From DASRDU01 sp035560235 (lineage in GTDB: Bacteria; Acidobacteriota; Blastocatellia; RBC074), in the NCBI GenBank assembly GCA_035560235.1, contig DATMAG010000002.1, forward strand, positions 1 to 43,483: DNA of 43,483 nt. Direction: 5' to 3'. A model generated the notes under the pieces. That model was not told the origin of the DNA, made no database searches, and saw only the letters and a program-made list of their open reading frames with translations. How positions within the stretch are numbered: position 1 is the first letter of the stretch; every line of letters starts with the position of its first letter. Below, piece after piece: positions 7,661 through 16,776 of this stretch. Both the position numbers and the translations under genes were made by a program.

Positions 7661-8596
7661 TTAATCGAAGGACGAGCCGCCGGAATCGCCGGAATCGTAC
7701 TGCTTCAGGCGGCTGTTTCTGGCGCTGATGAGTTCGCTCACCAGCAGTTGCCATAGTTCAGGGCGCTGCTGCGCCGTCCCGTTCAGCATCCGGTTGATCG
7801 GGTCGAGTGATTGCGCGGCGGCCAGCTGTGCGGTGCGCTGCGGCAGACGATAATTGACTGACTTGAAGACCTTCAGGTGCCTGACCTCTTCGGCTTCAAG
7901 CCAGCCGCGCGCATTGAGACCGCCTTTGACCAGTTCAGTCACATCCTGCCAGGGTTCACTGCTGTCATCCTGCAGTATTGTATAAAACAGATTGCTGATC
8001 CTGACCGGGCCTCCGGCCACGAGCGCGCAGACCTGCGCTTCGAGGCTGTGGTCAGGAAATCGCGCGGGCTGCGGCCCCGGATCGGCATACAGCACGTTCA
8101 CAGTGCGCAGCCCGAAAAGCCTTTTTTCAGCCGCTGTCCGCAGACGAATGCCGCCGCTCTGTTCACCGGCCAGCACCGTCGCCGCCAGAATCGCCTGACC
8201 GAGTTCAGACGCCGAAACCTTTGTCTCTGCATGCAGCAGCTTCACTTTTGCGGTGAGCATCCCGCCAGGCTGCGCATACTTTTCACCGTTCAGGTAAATC
8301 AGTTCACTCGGCGCAAAGGGCGCGGCCTGAGAGCCTGCGGCATAGCCCTGCCCTGCCTGACCTGCAAATGAACCGGCTGGAGCCTGCTGCGCCGAGGACC
8401 GAATCGGCTGCGGCCACACCGGCGACACAGGCTGACCGGGAATGCCCGCCATCGCCGGTTGCAGGGGCGCGCCCGGCACGGCGAGACGCCCCTTCCCTCC
8501 CCGGCGCACAAACCAGATTACAACGCCCGCGATCAGCGCGAGAGGCGCAAGCATCATGAGCAGCACAATAATGACAGCGATCAGATTAACGATCAT
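7661..8596 (-). CDS. Membrane-anchored protein of unknown function
   Basis: A 311-residue protein I do not recognise. The ATG at 8596 was chosen over the in-frame upstream one because AGGAG lies just before it and a strong transmembrane segment follows at once (about residues 2-26, ending in WFVRRGGKGR). The residues after the membrane span are a Pro/Gln/Ala/Gly-rich linker (about 38-100). A globular, probably alpha/beta, region of about 190 residues follows. The positive charge just after the single span suggests the globular part is cytoplasmic. The C-terminus is Gly/Ser/Asp-rich. Nothing in the neighbourhood (LytTR two-component operon upstream on the same strand) assigns a job. Confidence 0.8.
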   Translation of the reverse strand: MIVNLIAVIIVLLMMLAPLALIAGVVIWFVRRGGKGRLAVPGAPLQPAMAGIPGQPVSPVWPQPIRSSAQQAPAGSFAGQAGQGYAAGSQAAPFAPSELIYLNGEKYAQPGGMLTAKVKLLHAETKVSASELGQAILAATVLAGEQSGGIRLRTAAEKRLFGLRTVNVLYADPGPQPARFPDHSLEAQVCALVAGGPVRISNLFYTILQDDSSEPWQDVTELVKGGLNARGWLEAEEVRHLKVFKSVNYRLPQRTAQLAAAQSLDPINRMLNGTAQQRPELWQLLVSELISARNSRLKQYDSGDSGGSSFD

Positions 8597-8787
8597 CCTG
8601 AACTCCTGATTGATTGAATTGATGAATAGATGATTGACTCGTTGCTGTGAGCACCCGGCTTCATTCACAGATGAGGATGAGATTCCGGGCAGACGTGAGC
8701 GGGGCAGCTGACCAGTGGGGCGTCACCATAACACACCGCGCCCGACCTTCAGCACATTAATTTGCAGCTTCGCCCTGAGAGACAACC

Positions 8788-8879
8788 CGCGAATGAATGC
8801 GAATGCGCACTGATCAGTACAGCGGCCCAAACGCTGCGACACCGGGCTTTCATTCGTGCGGATGCGTGTCCATTCGTGG
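8788..8879. repeat. Decayed inverted repeat of CGAATG-type words
   Basis: In the roughly 308-base gap between the response-regulator stop and the next minus-strand gene, two arms (about 8788-8810 and 8850-8879) share CGAATGA/GCGAATG-type words. They are reverse complements at only about 70 percent by eye. They resemble the CACGAAT elements elsewhere in the window. I read this as a degenerate copy, starting 25 bases from the regulator stop. Nothing else is recognisable in the gap. Confidence 0.5.
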
Positions 8880-8904
8880 CCGCTTTGGCCGGACAGTTTG
8901 CGGC

Positions 8905-9678
8905 TCAGAATCCGAGTCTCTCTCTGAGGTCTTTGACGCGGTCGCGGGCGACTGTGAGTTCGGTGCGATGGGTGTCTTTCAGGCGCACAATGAGGCGACC
9001 GCCGAACCACGTATGCACTTCGTCAACGTAATCGGTGTTGAGCAGAATGGCGCGATGAATGCGGATGAAGCGTTGCGGGTCGAGTTCCTGTTCAAGTTCT
9101 GAAATCGTGCAATCAACGACGTGGCTGGCTTCGGCAGTGGCGGCCCAGGTCAGTTTGTCCTGCGCGAAAAAGTGCGTGATCTGCGCGAGGTCAATGAATC
9201 TGACGCGTTCGCCCAGGCGCGAGGCGATGCGGGTCGGCGCGTTCTGTTTCGGCGGCTGAAAGGCGGCGGCAAGCTGAGAGATGACCTGATGCAGATCGGG
9301 CGCGGCAGCCGTTGCCGCCAGGCGCTCAAGTTTGCTGAGGGCGCGTTCAAGCTGCGCCATCTCGACCGGCTTGAGCAGGTAATCAATCGAATTCACTTCA
9401 AAGGCCCGCAGCGCGTATTCATCGCAGGCCGTCGCAAAGACCACCAGCGGCTGATCGTCCAGCCGCGCGAGCAGTTCGAAGCCGTTCAGCCCCGGCATCT
9501 GAATATCCAGAAACAGCGCATCAGGCTTCACGCCCGCCAGTTTCGCCAGGGCTTCTTCGGGGTCTGACTCCTGCCCGATGATTTCAACTCTGCCGGTTTC
9601 GTTGAGCAGTCGCGCCAGTCGCCGCAACGCGAGCGGTTCATCATCAATCAGAAAAACCTGGAGCTTCCGGTCAGTCAT
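8905..9678 (-). CDS. LytTR-family response regulator
   Basis: A 257-residue protein with a receiver domain (about 6-120) and a LytTR DNA-binding domain (about 155-257). The acidic pocket D12-D13 and the phospho-acceptor D58 (FLDIQMPG) are present. The C-terminal domain shows the typical RFIRIHRAILLN signature. It is the output partner of the kinase encoded immediately upstream: the genes overlap by 4 bases, so translation is coupled. LytTR regulators bind direct repeats near target promoters. Which genes this one controls is not evident. Confidence 0.93.
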   Translation of the reverse strand: MTDRKLQVFLIDDEPLALRRLARLLNETGRVEIIGQESDPEEALAKLAGVKPDALFLDIQMPGLNGFELLARLDDQPLVVFATACDEYALRAFEVNSIDYLLKPVEMAQLERALSKLERLAATAAAPDLHQVISQLAAAFQPPKQNAPTRIASRLGERVRFIDLAQITHFFAQDKLTWAATAEASHVVDCTISELEQELDPQRFIRIHRAILLNTDYVDEVHTWFGGRLIVRLKDTHRTELTVARDRVKDLRERLGF

Positions 9679-10850
9679 CGGTTCACCAGCGCGGCAGGGA
9701 CGGGCAGCGAAATGGCTGCGACGGTAAATCGGTCTTCCTGTCGAATGTCAAAAGTGGCGCGGTCGGCAAACAGGACCGCGAGGCGCGACTGCAGATTGTC
9801 GAGGCCGTGCCCGGCAATGATCGCATCGGCGCTGAAGCCCGGCCCGTCATCCCACACTTCGAGGCTGATCTGATCGCCGCGTGTGGCGGCTCTGACGCGA
9901 ATTTCGCCGCCCGCGCGTTTGCCCGCAAGTCCGTGCTTGATGCTGTTTTCGACCAGTGTTTGCAGGGCGAACGGCGGCACTTCGAGCGTTCCCGTTTCGG
10001 GCGCGGCTTCGATGCTGAACTGCAGCCGTTCGCCAAAGCGCACTTTTTCAATCTCCAGATAATCGCTCACGATCCTGACTTCATCGCGCAGCAGCACCGT
10101 GTTGCGGTGATTGGAATCGAGTGAAAACCGCAGCAGCGCCGACAGCCGCTCAACCATTCGTTCAGCGCGCGGCGGATCTTCGCGCGTCAGCACCGAAATC
10201 GAATTGAGCGTATTGAAGAGAAAATGCGGTCGCACACGCGATTCGAGCGATGAAAGCTGCGCGGCGATGGCCAGCTTGCGCGCCCGTTCCTCTTCAAGCT
10301 GCCTGGTGCGCAGTTCAAGCGCCGCTTCCTCAAGCTGATTCTTCAGGTTTTCATAGAGGTAAAAACTGGTGCCGAAGATGAGGCTCAGCAGCAGCGAAAT
10401 TTTGAGGCTGTGAACAATCTGCTGCGGCAGGTAATCGAACGGGTGAAAGCCGAGCAGAGTCACGATCACTCCGCTGATGACGCAGCCGATGGTGGACGAA
10501 ACCAGAATCGTCAGCAGCAGCAGCATCCAGTTGAACGGGAACGGCAGGCGTGAGATGCGCGCTGAAAAAAGCGAAATCGCGTGCAGCACCAGCAGCCCGA
10601 TGCAGGTTGAATAGATCAGCGAATACAGCGCACAAAAAGCCAGCGGGTGCGGCTGCGGCCTGCCGATGATCCAGACTTCAAGCAGCAGCGAAGTGATGGT
10701 GGACGCGATAATCAGCGCCAGGCGCGAACCCCAGCGTTCAGCCACGCTCTGCCCGAAGATGCAGGGACAGTCGAGCGATGAACCCGCTGGCAGCGCAGCC
10801 TCGCCGTCCCGGTGGCGATGATTCAGCAGTGGGTGGTGATGACGAAACAT
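9675..10850 (-). CDS. LytS/YehU-type sensor histidine kinase
   Basis: A 391-residue membrane kinase of the His_kinase (PF06580) type. The N-terminus is His-rich (HHHP ... HRHR). About four transmembrane segments follow between residues 43 and 166, then a coiled linker (about 170-200, ENLKNQLEEAALELRTRQ). The phospho-acceptor box is RPHFLFNTLN with H209, and the ATPase has LVENSIKHGL (N-box) and a GHGLDNL glycine box. There is no obvious extracellular sensor domain, so the signal is probably perceived in the membrane. It lies between a TPR protein (14-base gap upstream) and its LytTR regulator (4-base overlap), forming a three-gene minus-strand operon. Confidence 0.92.
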   Translation of the reverse strand: MFRHHHPLLNHRHRDGEAALPAGSSLDCPCIFGQSVAERWGSRLALIIASTITSLLLEVWIIGRPQPHPLAFCALYSLIYSTCIGLLVLHAISLFSARISRLPFPFNWMLLLLTILVSSTIGCVISGVIVTLLGFHPFDYLPQQIVHSLKISLLLSLIFGTSFYLYENLKNQLEEAALELRTRQLEEERARKLAIAAQLSSLESRVRPHFLFNTLNSISVLTREDPPRAERMVERLSALLRFSLDSNHRNTVLLRDEVRIVSDYLEIEKVRFGERLQFSIEAAPETGTLEVPPFALQTLVENSIKHGLAGKRAGGEIRVRAATRGDQISLEVWDDGPGFSADAIIAGHGLDNLQSRLAVLFADRATFDIRQEDRFTVAAISLPVPAALVNR

Positions 10851-10864
10851 GCGACAGTTACCAG

Positions 10865-11785
10865 TTACGCTTTGCGATTTGATTCGTTCAGCCAGGGTGA
10901 CTTGACAGTTGCTGATTTATTTTCACGCCGAAGCTGTGCGATGACGGGTTGCAGCTTCGGATCGAGGCGCAGGCATTCAGCGAAATCAGTTTCGGCGGCG
11001 ACGGGCTGCTGCTGTTCGAGCCTGGCAATGCCGCGATTGAGCCAGGCTCTGGCCAGTTGCGGTTTCAGGATGATGGCCTCGTCGTAATCGCTGATGGCTC
11101 CGGTCACGTCGCCGCGCTGGTGTCGCGCCACGCCGCGATTATTCCAGGCTTCGGCCACCTGCGGCGTGAGCCTGATGACTGTGTCGAAATCAGCGAGGGC
11201 TTCATCAAAACGGCCCAGCAGGCACAGCGTCGCGGCGCGGTGATGGTAAATCACGGCAGCCTGCGGGTCGAGCCTGAGGGCGTGATTGAAATCATCAAGC
11301 GCGAGTTCCGGCTGTCCCTGGTCGCGCCGGGCAATGCCGCGATTGCGCCACGCCGTCACGCTCGCCGGATTCAGGGCAATGGCTCTGGTGTTATCGCTGA
11401 TCGCGCCGTCAAAATCGCGCCGGGTGCGGCGCAGTTCAGCGCGATAAAGATAAGCTTCGACGTACCGCTCATTGAGTTGCAGCGCGCGGTCAAAATCGCT
11501 CAGCGCGGCTTCGGTGTTGTGATTGAGCGTGTGCATCATCCCGCGATTGAACCACGCCGCCGGTGAGTTCGGATCGGAAGCAATGGCCAGATCAAGATCA
11601 GAAATCGCGCGCATCAGTTCGCCTCTGGCCATCCACGCTCTGCTGCGTTCAATGTAGGAAGCGGCGGTTTCAGCCCGCGTGGTCTGAGCCGAAATGCGTG
11701 TCGGCGCAGTCAGGATAAAAGCAGATAACAGCGCACAGGCGGTGGCGCTGATTCTGGATGCTCTGCCAAAAATCAGGATACTCAT
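10865..11785 (-). CDS. Exported tetratricopeptide-repeat protein
   Basis: A 306-residue protein with an N-terminal signal-like hydrophobic segment (about 10-33, ending in ISAQ). About six consecutive TPR units follow (about 40-275), recognisable by the repeated A-W-x-N-R-G and A-I-x-D-x-x-x-A-I patterns. It probably acts as a periplasmic protein-binding scaffold. It heads the operon with the LytS-type kinase and LytTR regulator, so it may be an accessory signal-input protein for that system; this is inference. It diverges from the S41-S12 gene across a 231-base gap (11786-12016), in which no confident promoter was identified. Confidence 0.87.
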   Translation of the reverse strand: MSILIFGRASRISATACALLSAFILTAPTRISAQTTRAETAASYIERSRAWMARGELMRAISDLDLAIASDPNSPAAWFNRGMMHTLNHNTEAALSDFDRALQLNERYVEAYLYRAELRRTRRDFDGAISDNTRAIALNPASVTAWRNRGIARRDQGQPELALDDFNHALRLDPQAAVIYHHRAATLCLLGRFDEALADFDTVIRLTPQVAEAWNNRGVARHQRGDVTGAISDYDEAIILKPQLARAWLNRGIARLEQQQPVAAETDFAECLRLDPKLQPVIAQLRRENKSATVKSPWLNESNRKA

Positions 11786-12016
11786 CTTTCCCTCTCAAGT
11801 TCTGCCGAAATCGGAATCAGACTTGTGCACGTCTGACCCGCCCTGATGGTTACAAGGCGTGATCGCAGCATAACGATGGCCTGAGCGGCTGGCCGCAGGT
11901 GCCTGATGAAAGGTCAGGATTTCTGATGAATCGTCAGCGCAGGCAGACAAACCGCAGATGAAAAATGGAACTCAGGCGGCCTGTGGCCGTAACTCACAGC
12001 CAGGAGGAGATCACCA

Positions 12017-14539
12017 ATGTCAAAAGTAATTCTGTCGCTGATTCTCGCGTTTGCCTGTTCAGTTCCGGCGCTGTCGCAGGGCACGTCCGATCAGACGCTC
12101 GATGCCGCTGCGCGTCAGCGTGTGATTGACGGGGCCATCAAGGCTCTCAACGATTTTTACGTCTTTCCTGAAACCGCGAAGAAGATGGAAGCCGCGCTGC
12201 GCGAACGGATGCAGCGGAAGGAGTATGACAACATCACCAGCCCTTCGGCTTTTGCTTCCGCGCTGACGACTCACCTGCAGGAAGTCAGCCACGACAAGCA
12301 CCTGCGCGTCTTTTATGCGAACGGCGACGGCCCGCTGCACGGCCCCGATTCAGACCCCGGAGCGCGTCAGCGTTACCGTGAAATGGCGGCAAGGCGCAAT
12401 TTCAGCTTTGAAAAGGTCGAACGCCTGAGCGGCAACATTGGCTATCTTGACCTGCGCGGTTTTGAAGATCCTGAACTCGCGGCTGAAACGGCTTCGGCAG
12501 CAATGACATTTCTGGCCAATACTGACGCGCTGATCGTTGATCTGCGGCAGAACGGCGGCGGCGATCCAGCCATGGTCGCGCTGCTGTCGAGTTATCTTTT
12601 CGACAAGCGCACGCACCTGAACGACATTTATTCGCGCCCGGACAATCGCACCGAAGAGTTCTGGACAAAGGAATCAGTGCCGGGCCGCAAATTCGGCGGC
12701 GACAAACCGGTTTATGTGCTCACCAGCCGCCGCACTTTTTCGGGCGCGGAAGAATTCACTTACAACCTCAAAAACCTGAAGCGAGCCACGATCATTGGTG
12801 AAGTGACCGGCGGCGGCGCGCATCCGGTGCAGCCGCATCGCCTGAGCGATCAGTTCGTGATCGGCGTGCCTTTTGCCCGCGCCATCAATCCAATTACGAA
12901 AACCAACTGGGAAGGCACGGGCGTGCAGCCTGACATTGCCGTTCCGGCAGCGCAGGCTTTGAAAACGGCGCATCTGCTGGCGCTGAAGGAAGCGCAGAAG
13001 AAGATCACCGACCCGCGCCTCGCTGAACAGATCAGGAACATCATCGCCGTCACGCAGAGCGAACTGGATGAAATGAAAAAGTCAGCCACCACTCAGACAC
13101 CTGCCACGCCAGCCGCAACGCAGGAACTGGCGCTGCCGAACACGCCCGCCGGAAAAACGCTGGGCGAATTCATCAAGGCCTTCAATACCGGTAACGCTGA
13201 CACGCTGAAACGCTTTCACCGCGAACACGGCGGCGATGATGGCAATGCCGAAGAGGACATGGGCTTTTACAATCAGAGCGGTGGACTGAAACTGCACAGC
13301 GTCGTGCGTTCGGCTGAAACCGAAATCGAAGTGCTGGTGCAGGCAAAAAAGGACGGACGCTGGCTCAAGTTTTCAATCGAAGTCTCACCTGCGCCGCCGC
13401 ACGGCATCAACGGCATTCGCGTGCAACCGGCGTCAGCTCCGGCTGAGAAATCGTCATCGTACGCTGCGCCGCCTGAAACCGCGCCCGCTTCAGCGCCGAA
13501 CAGGAAGCTGAGCGAAGCTGAAATGGTCAGCGAACTTGATTCATTTCTGACGCAGCAGACTGCCGAAGACAAATTTTCAGGCGCGGTGCTGATTGCGAAG
13601 GATGGCAGGACTCTTTTCAAAAAGGCATATGGCGTGGCCAGCAGGACAACCAAAGCGCCGAACCGCACCGACACAAAATTCAATCTCGGTTCGATGAACA
13701 AGATGTTCACCGCCGTCGCCATCGCGCAACTGGCTGAACAGGGCAAGCTCTCCTTTGAGGACAAGGTCGGCAAATATCTGCCCGATTATCCGAACAAGGA
13801 CGTGGCCGCAAAGGTGACGATTCATCACCTGCTGACGCACACTTCGGGGCTTGGTTCATACTGGAACAAAAAGTTCGACGAACGGCGGCGCAGCATCAGA
13901 ACGGTGAACGATTACCTGGCGCTGTTTGCTGACGAACCGCTGCGGTTCGAGCCGGGGGCGCGGTTCGATTACAGCAACTCAGGTTTCATTGTGCTTGGCG
14001 CAATTATCGAGAAAGTGTCGGGGCAGAGTTATTACGATTACGTGCGCGAACATATCTTCAGGCCTGCGGGCATGACGAACACTGATTGTTACGAGATGAC
14101 CGGGCAGGTTGAGAACCTGGCGATGGGTTACACGACAGGCGATGATGAACGGCCCGCCAGTGGCCCGCGCCACGAAAACACCGACACGCGCCCGAATCGC
14201 GGCGGCCCGGCTGGCGGCGGTTATTCGACCGTCGAAGACCTGCTGAAATTCAGCCAGGCGCTGCGCGCTCACAAGCTGCTCAGTCAGAAATCAACCGAAC
14301 TGATTACGACAGCGAAAGTGCCGATGGGGCCGAACGGCGGTTATGGTTATGGCTTTGGCGATCTGAAGATGAACGGGCTGCGCTTTTATGGTCATAACGG
14401 CGGCGCGCCGGGCATCGCCGCTGAACTGCGCATCTTTCCGGATTCAGGTTACGTCATTGCCGCGATGTCGAATTACGATCCGCCGACGCTGATGCCTGTC
14501 GTCAGAAGGATCACGACGATGATTGCAAACATTCAGTGA
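12017..14539 (+). CDS. Exported S41 peptidase fused to a class C-like serine beta-lactamase/esterase domain
   Basis: An 840-residue protein with a signal peptide (about 1-21). Residues about 30-320 are an S41 (tail-specific/Tsp-like) peptidase: an N-terminal helical domain, the core, and nucleophile S242 in RTFSGAEEF followed by GEVTGGGAHP. Residues about 365-470 form a small module with alternating charged and beta-type sequence, similar to those found after such peptidases. A Pro/Ala/Ser linker follows. Residues about 515-840 are a beta-lactamase/PBP4-like S12 domain with S559-MN-K562, Y652-S-N654 and H793-N-G795 (HNGGAPG). Two unrelated serine-hydrolase active sites therefore sit on one exported chain. 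A strong AGGAGGAG sequence precedes the start. Substrates are unknown; peptide processing in the periplasm is likely. Confidence 0.9.
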   Translation: MSKVILSLILAFACSVPALSQGTSDQTLDAAARQRVIDGAIKALNDFYVFPETAKKMEAALRERMQRKEYDNITSPSAFASALTTHLQEVSHDKHLRVFYANGDGPLHGPDSDPGARQRYREMAARRNFSFEKVERLSGNIGYLDLRGFEDPELAAETASAAMTFLANTDALIVDLRQNGGGDPAMVALLSSYLFDKRTHLNDIYSRPDNRTEEFWTKESVPGRKFGGDKPVYVLTSRRTFSGAEEFTYNLKNLKRATIIGEVTGGGAHPVQPHRLSDQFVIGVPFARAINPITKTNWEGTGVQPDIAVPAAQALKTAHLLALKEAQKKITDPRLAEQIRNIIAVTQSELDEMKKSATTQTPATPAATQELALPNTPAGKTLGEFIKAFNTGNADTLKRFHREHGGDDGNAEEDMGFYNQSGGLKLHSVVRSAETEIEVLVQAKKDGRWLKFSIEVSPAPPHGINGIRVQPASAPAEKSSSYAAPPETAPASAPNRKLSEAEMVSELDSFLTQQTAEDKFSGAVLIAKDGRTLFKKAYGVASRTTKAPNRTDTKFNLGSMNKMFTAVAIAQLAEQGKLSFEDKVGKYLPDYPNKDVAAKVTIHHLLTHTSGLGSYWNKKFDERRRSIRTVNDYLALFADEPLRFEPGARFDYSNSGFIVLGAIIEKVSGQSYYDYVREHIFRPAGMTNTDCYEMTGQVENLAMGYTTGDDERPASGPRHENTDTRPNRGGPAGGGYSTVEDLLKFSQALRAHKLLSQKSTELITTAKVPMGPNGGYGYGFGDLKMNGLRFYGHNGGAPGIAAELRIFPDSGYVIAAMSNYDPPTLMPVVRRITTMIANIQ

Positions 14540-14566
14540 AGCGGGCAGGCCGGACTGAAGGAAAAG

Positions 14567-14763
14567 CAGCCACGAATATTCACGAATCAGAATACGCTGG
14601 GCCGACACTCTGCTCTTCTTCTTATTCTCTGTGCCTCTGCGTGAAACTTAATCTCACGCAGAGGCACAGAGAATAAGAAGAAGAGCGGAGAATAAGCGGT
14701 GTTGCGGGATTCGATGACGAATCAGCACGTCGGCAGTCATTGATTCGTGCAGATTCGTGGCTG
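14567..14763. repeat. Nested double inverted repeat between convergent genes
   Basis: The outer arms at 14567-14589 and 14741-14763 match over 23 positions with three central mismatches and consist of two CACGAAT words. Nested inside is a second, unrelated perfect 33-bp inverted repeat (14612-14644 and 14654-14686) made of TCTTCT and CTCTGTGC/CTCTGCGT words, with a 9-base loop. The whole element fills the gap between two converging genes. It starts 27 bases after one stop and ends 7 bases before the other. Confidence 0.9.
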
Positions 14764-14770
14764 GTTTTAT

Positions 14771-16735
14771 TCAGGTATTGTCAATGGTGATCTTGTCCTG
14801 ATAAGCGCTGCCGACAGAAACTCCGCGTGAATCAATCAGCGTGATGGTTTCAATCCCTCTGGTTTTACCGAACGCCTGCCAGGATTTTATTTTCTCGCGC
14901 TGCTGATCAGCCGAAAGCTGCGCCCACCTGTCGGACACCAGACAGATCATAATGCCGCGTCGCGTGCGAGCGGCTTTCAGCAGATTGCCGTCCGGCATCT
15001 GATTCAGATCAACCACCTGAACATCAGAGTTGTGACGGGTGACGGCGCCTCTGTCCGCAGAAGCAAAATCCGCCAGCAGGCCGGTGATGGCAACCAGCAC
15101 TGTTGCGGCAATCAGCCACTTGTATTTGCCGATGAGTTGCAGCGGCTTCCCAATGGCGGATCTGGCCGCAGCGGCCTTTTGCGACTTCGCGGCGGAATCA
15201 TTCTGCAGCCTGGCGGTCTGGCGTTGCGCGAAACGGCTGGCGCCGTGGCTGAAGCTGGCCGCCTGGAGATTCTGCTGCGACTGGCTCAGACAGTCGGTGA
15301 TGTAATGCAGGACTTCCACGATGGCAGGATGCTGAACAGACTGTCCGGCCATTGTCTGCAAATCAGAGATGGTCTGTCGGAGTTCGGCCAGGAGTGAGGA
15401 CAGTTTTTCTCCGCGGTTCTCTGCTGATTCATCTTCCGGCGCGACTGCCGGATGGAGCAGGTGATCAACGCTGATGAGCAGCGTCAGCGCGTGGCGGCGG
15501 GCTTCAGCAACAGCCTCAGCCTCGGCCTGTGAGTCCGCAGGAAACTCCAGTGAGCTGAGAAACATTCTCAGATCGAGCCGTTGCAGGGCTGCCGATGACT
15601 GCCTGAACATCATCACCAGCACGCGGTTCTCGTCCCTGTTTTCGACCTGTTCCAGCGTTTCCTTCAGAGCAGCCATCTCAGGACTGCCCGGCTGCGACGC
15701 GGCCTCTGTCTCAGGCTCTGCTTCAGCGACGAATTCCTCTTCGGCTTCAGGCCGGGCGATTGCGCTTGTGTCTTCAGTGGTCGGAGCATCTGCCGGAGCC
15801 TCGCGCATCAGACTGAGCAGGCGTTCGAGCTGCGCCCGTTCGGCGTCATCTGACTTTGAGAGCGCCCGCTGGATTTCTTCAGTAATCGAATGCGCCGGAG
15901 TTTCGCTGAGAGTTTCAATCAGTTCACTGATGGTGGCAGTAACCGGGTAAAGACCGTGCTGCGCGAACAGAGTGATGAATCTGCTGAGGCAGACCACGTT
16001 GCATTCAATCGCGGATGCGGTGATTTCAGGCAGGTAAAAGGCTTCGCCCAGACTGGATTTGAACTGCCGGAGGCGATCAGGCAAATCTCCGCAGAGCAGT
16101 TCTTCCAGCCGGCTCAGGTCGTTGAGTTCACTGATGAACGCTGCAAACCTTCCAATGGCTTCGGCAGGTTCAGGCCCGGCAGGACACTCGGCTGGAGCCG
16201 CTTCATCCCAGGCGGCAGACATCCGCGTCAGATGAGCAACGATCTGGTCACGGCTGAAACGCAGCCGCAGTCGCCCATCTTCAGCGCGCAGCGTAAAGAG
16301 ACGTGTCGCGATTACATCATATTTGTTCTGCGACTGGCCGATATGTGAGAGGCTGCGATAGAACCGCATCAGCGCCGCCAGCGCGGGCGTGTCGGGCGGC
16401 GGATCGCTGCGCTGACAGAAACGACGCAGCGCAGCAACATTCAGCCGGGCATCGAGCCGCAAGACCAGCAGCCGCCAGAGCTGCAATTCCGAAAGCAGCG
16501 CGTCGCGGGCCTCGGCTATTGTTTCAGCCTCTCCTGACTCAATGGCCTGTCTGAGTCTGTCAATGGCCTCGGTCAGCGCGACCGGCATCTGAACTTCGCC
16601 TCTGACAGCCTGTTCAATTCCGGCCAGGGTCTGGTTAGTCAGCAGCAGTGAACGAATCTCTGCCTGTCTGGCTCGCAGCCAGGCAGCGGTTTCGCTGGCA
16701 ACATCCATCGCGCTCGTCTCTGCTTGTGTCGTCAC
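14771..16735 (-). CDS. Large acidic single-pass membrane protein of unknown function
   Basis: A 654-residue protein I do not recognise. It starts at GTG (16735), with purine-rich AGAGG/GAGAG sequence upstream. Residues 1-530 are Glu/Ala/Leu-rich and predicted helical, with an acidic low-complexity patch near 310-350 (EEEFVAEAEPETEA). One clear transmembrane segment lies near residues 540-560, preceded by the basic IGKYK. About 95 residues then follow, with alternating beta/alpha character (IMICLVSDRW ... ETITLIDSRG) like a small Rossmann-type fold. A large cytoplasmic N-domain and a small exported C-domain would fit. It follows the pilin-like gene by 41 bases and is probably co-transcribed with it, so a role with that pilin is possible. 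Confidence 0.78.
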   Translation of the reverse strand: MTTQAETSAMDVASETAAWLRARQAEIRSLLLTNQTLAGIEQAVRGEVQMPVALTEAIDRLRQAIESGEAETIAEARDALLSELQLWRLLVLRLDARLNVAALRRFCQRSDPPPDTPALAALMRFYRSLSHIGQSQNKYDVIATRLFTLRAEDGRLRLRFSRDQIVAHLTRMSAAWDEAAPAECPAGPEPAEAIGRFAAFISELNDLSRLEELLCGDLPDRLRQFKSSLGEAFYLPEITASAIECNVVCLSRFITLFAQHGLYPVTATISELIETLSETPAHSITEEIQRALSKSDDAERAQLERLLSLMREAPADAPTTEDTSAIARPEAEEEFVAEAEPETEAASQPGSPEMAALKETLEQVENRDENRVLVMMFRQSSAALQRLDLRMFLSSLEFPADSQAEAEAVAEARRHALTLLISVDHLLHPAVAPEDESAENRGEKLSSLLAELRQTISDLQTMAGQSVQHPAIVEVLHYITDCLSQSQQNLQAASFSHGASRFAQRQTARLQNDSAAKSQKAAAARSAIGKPLQLIGKYKWLIAATVLVAITGLLADFASADRGAVTRHNSDVQVVDLNQMPDGNLLKAARTRRGIMICLVSDRWAQLSADQQREKIKSWQAFGKTRGIETITLIDSRGVSVGSAYQDKITIDNT

Positions 16736-16776
16736 TCTCGCACCTCTGTCCGGGGATTCGGGCTGGCCATCAGGAA

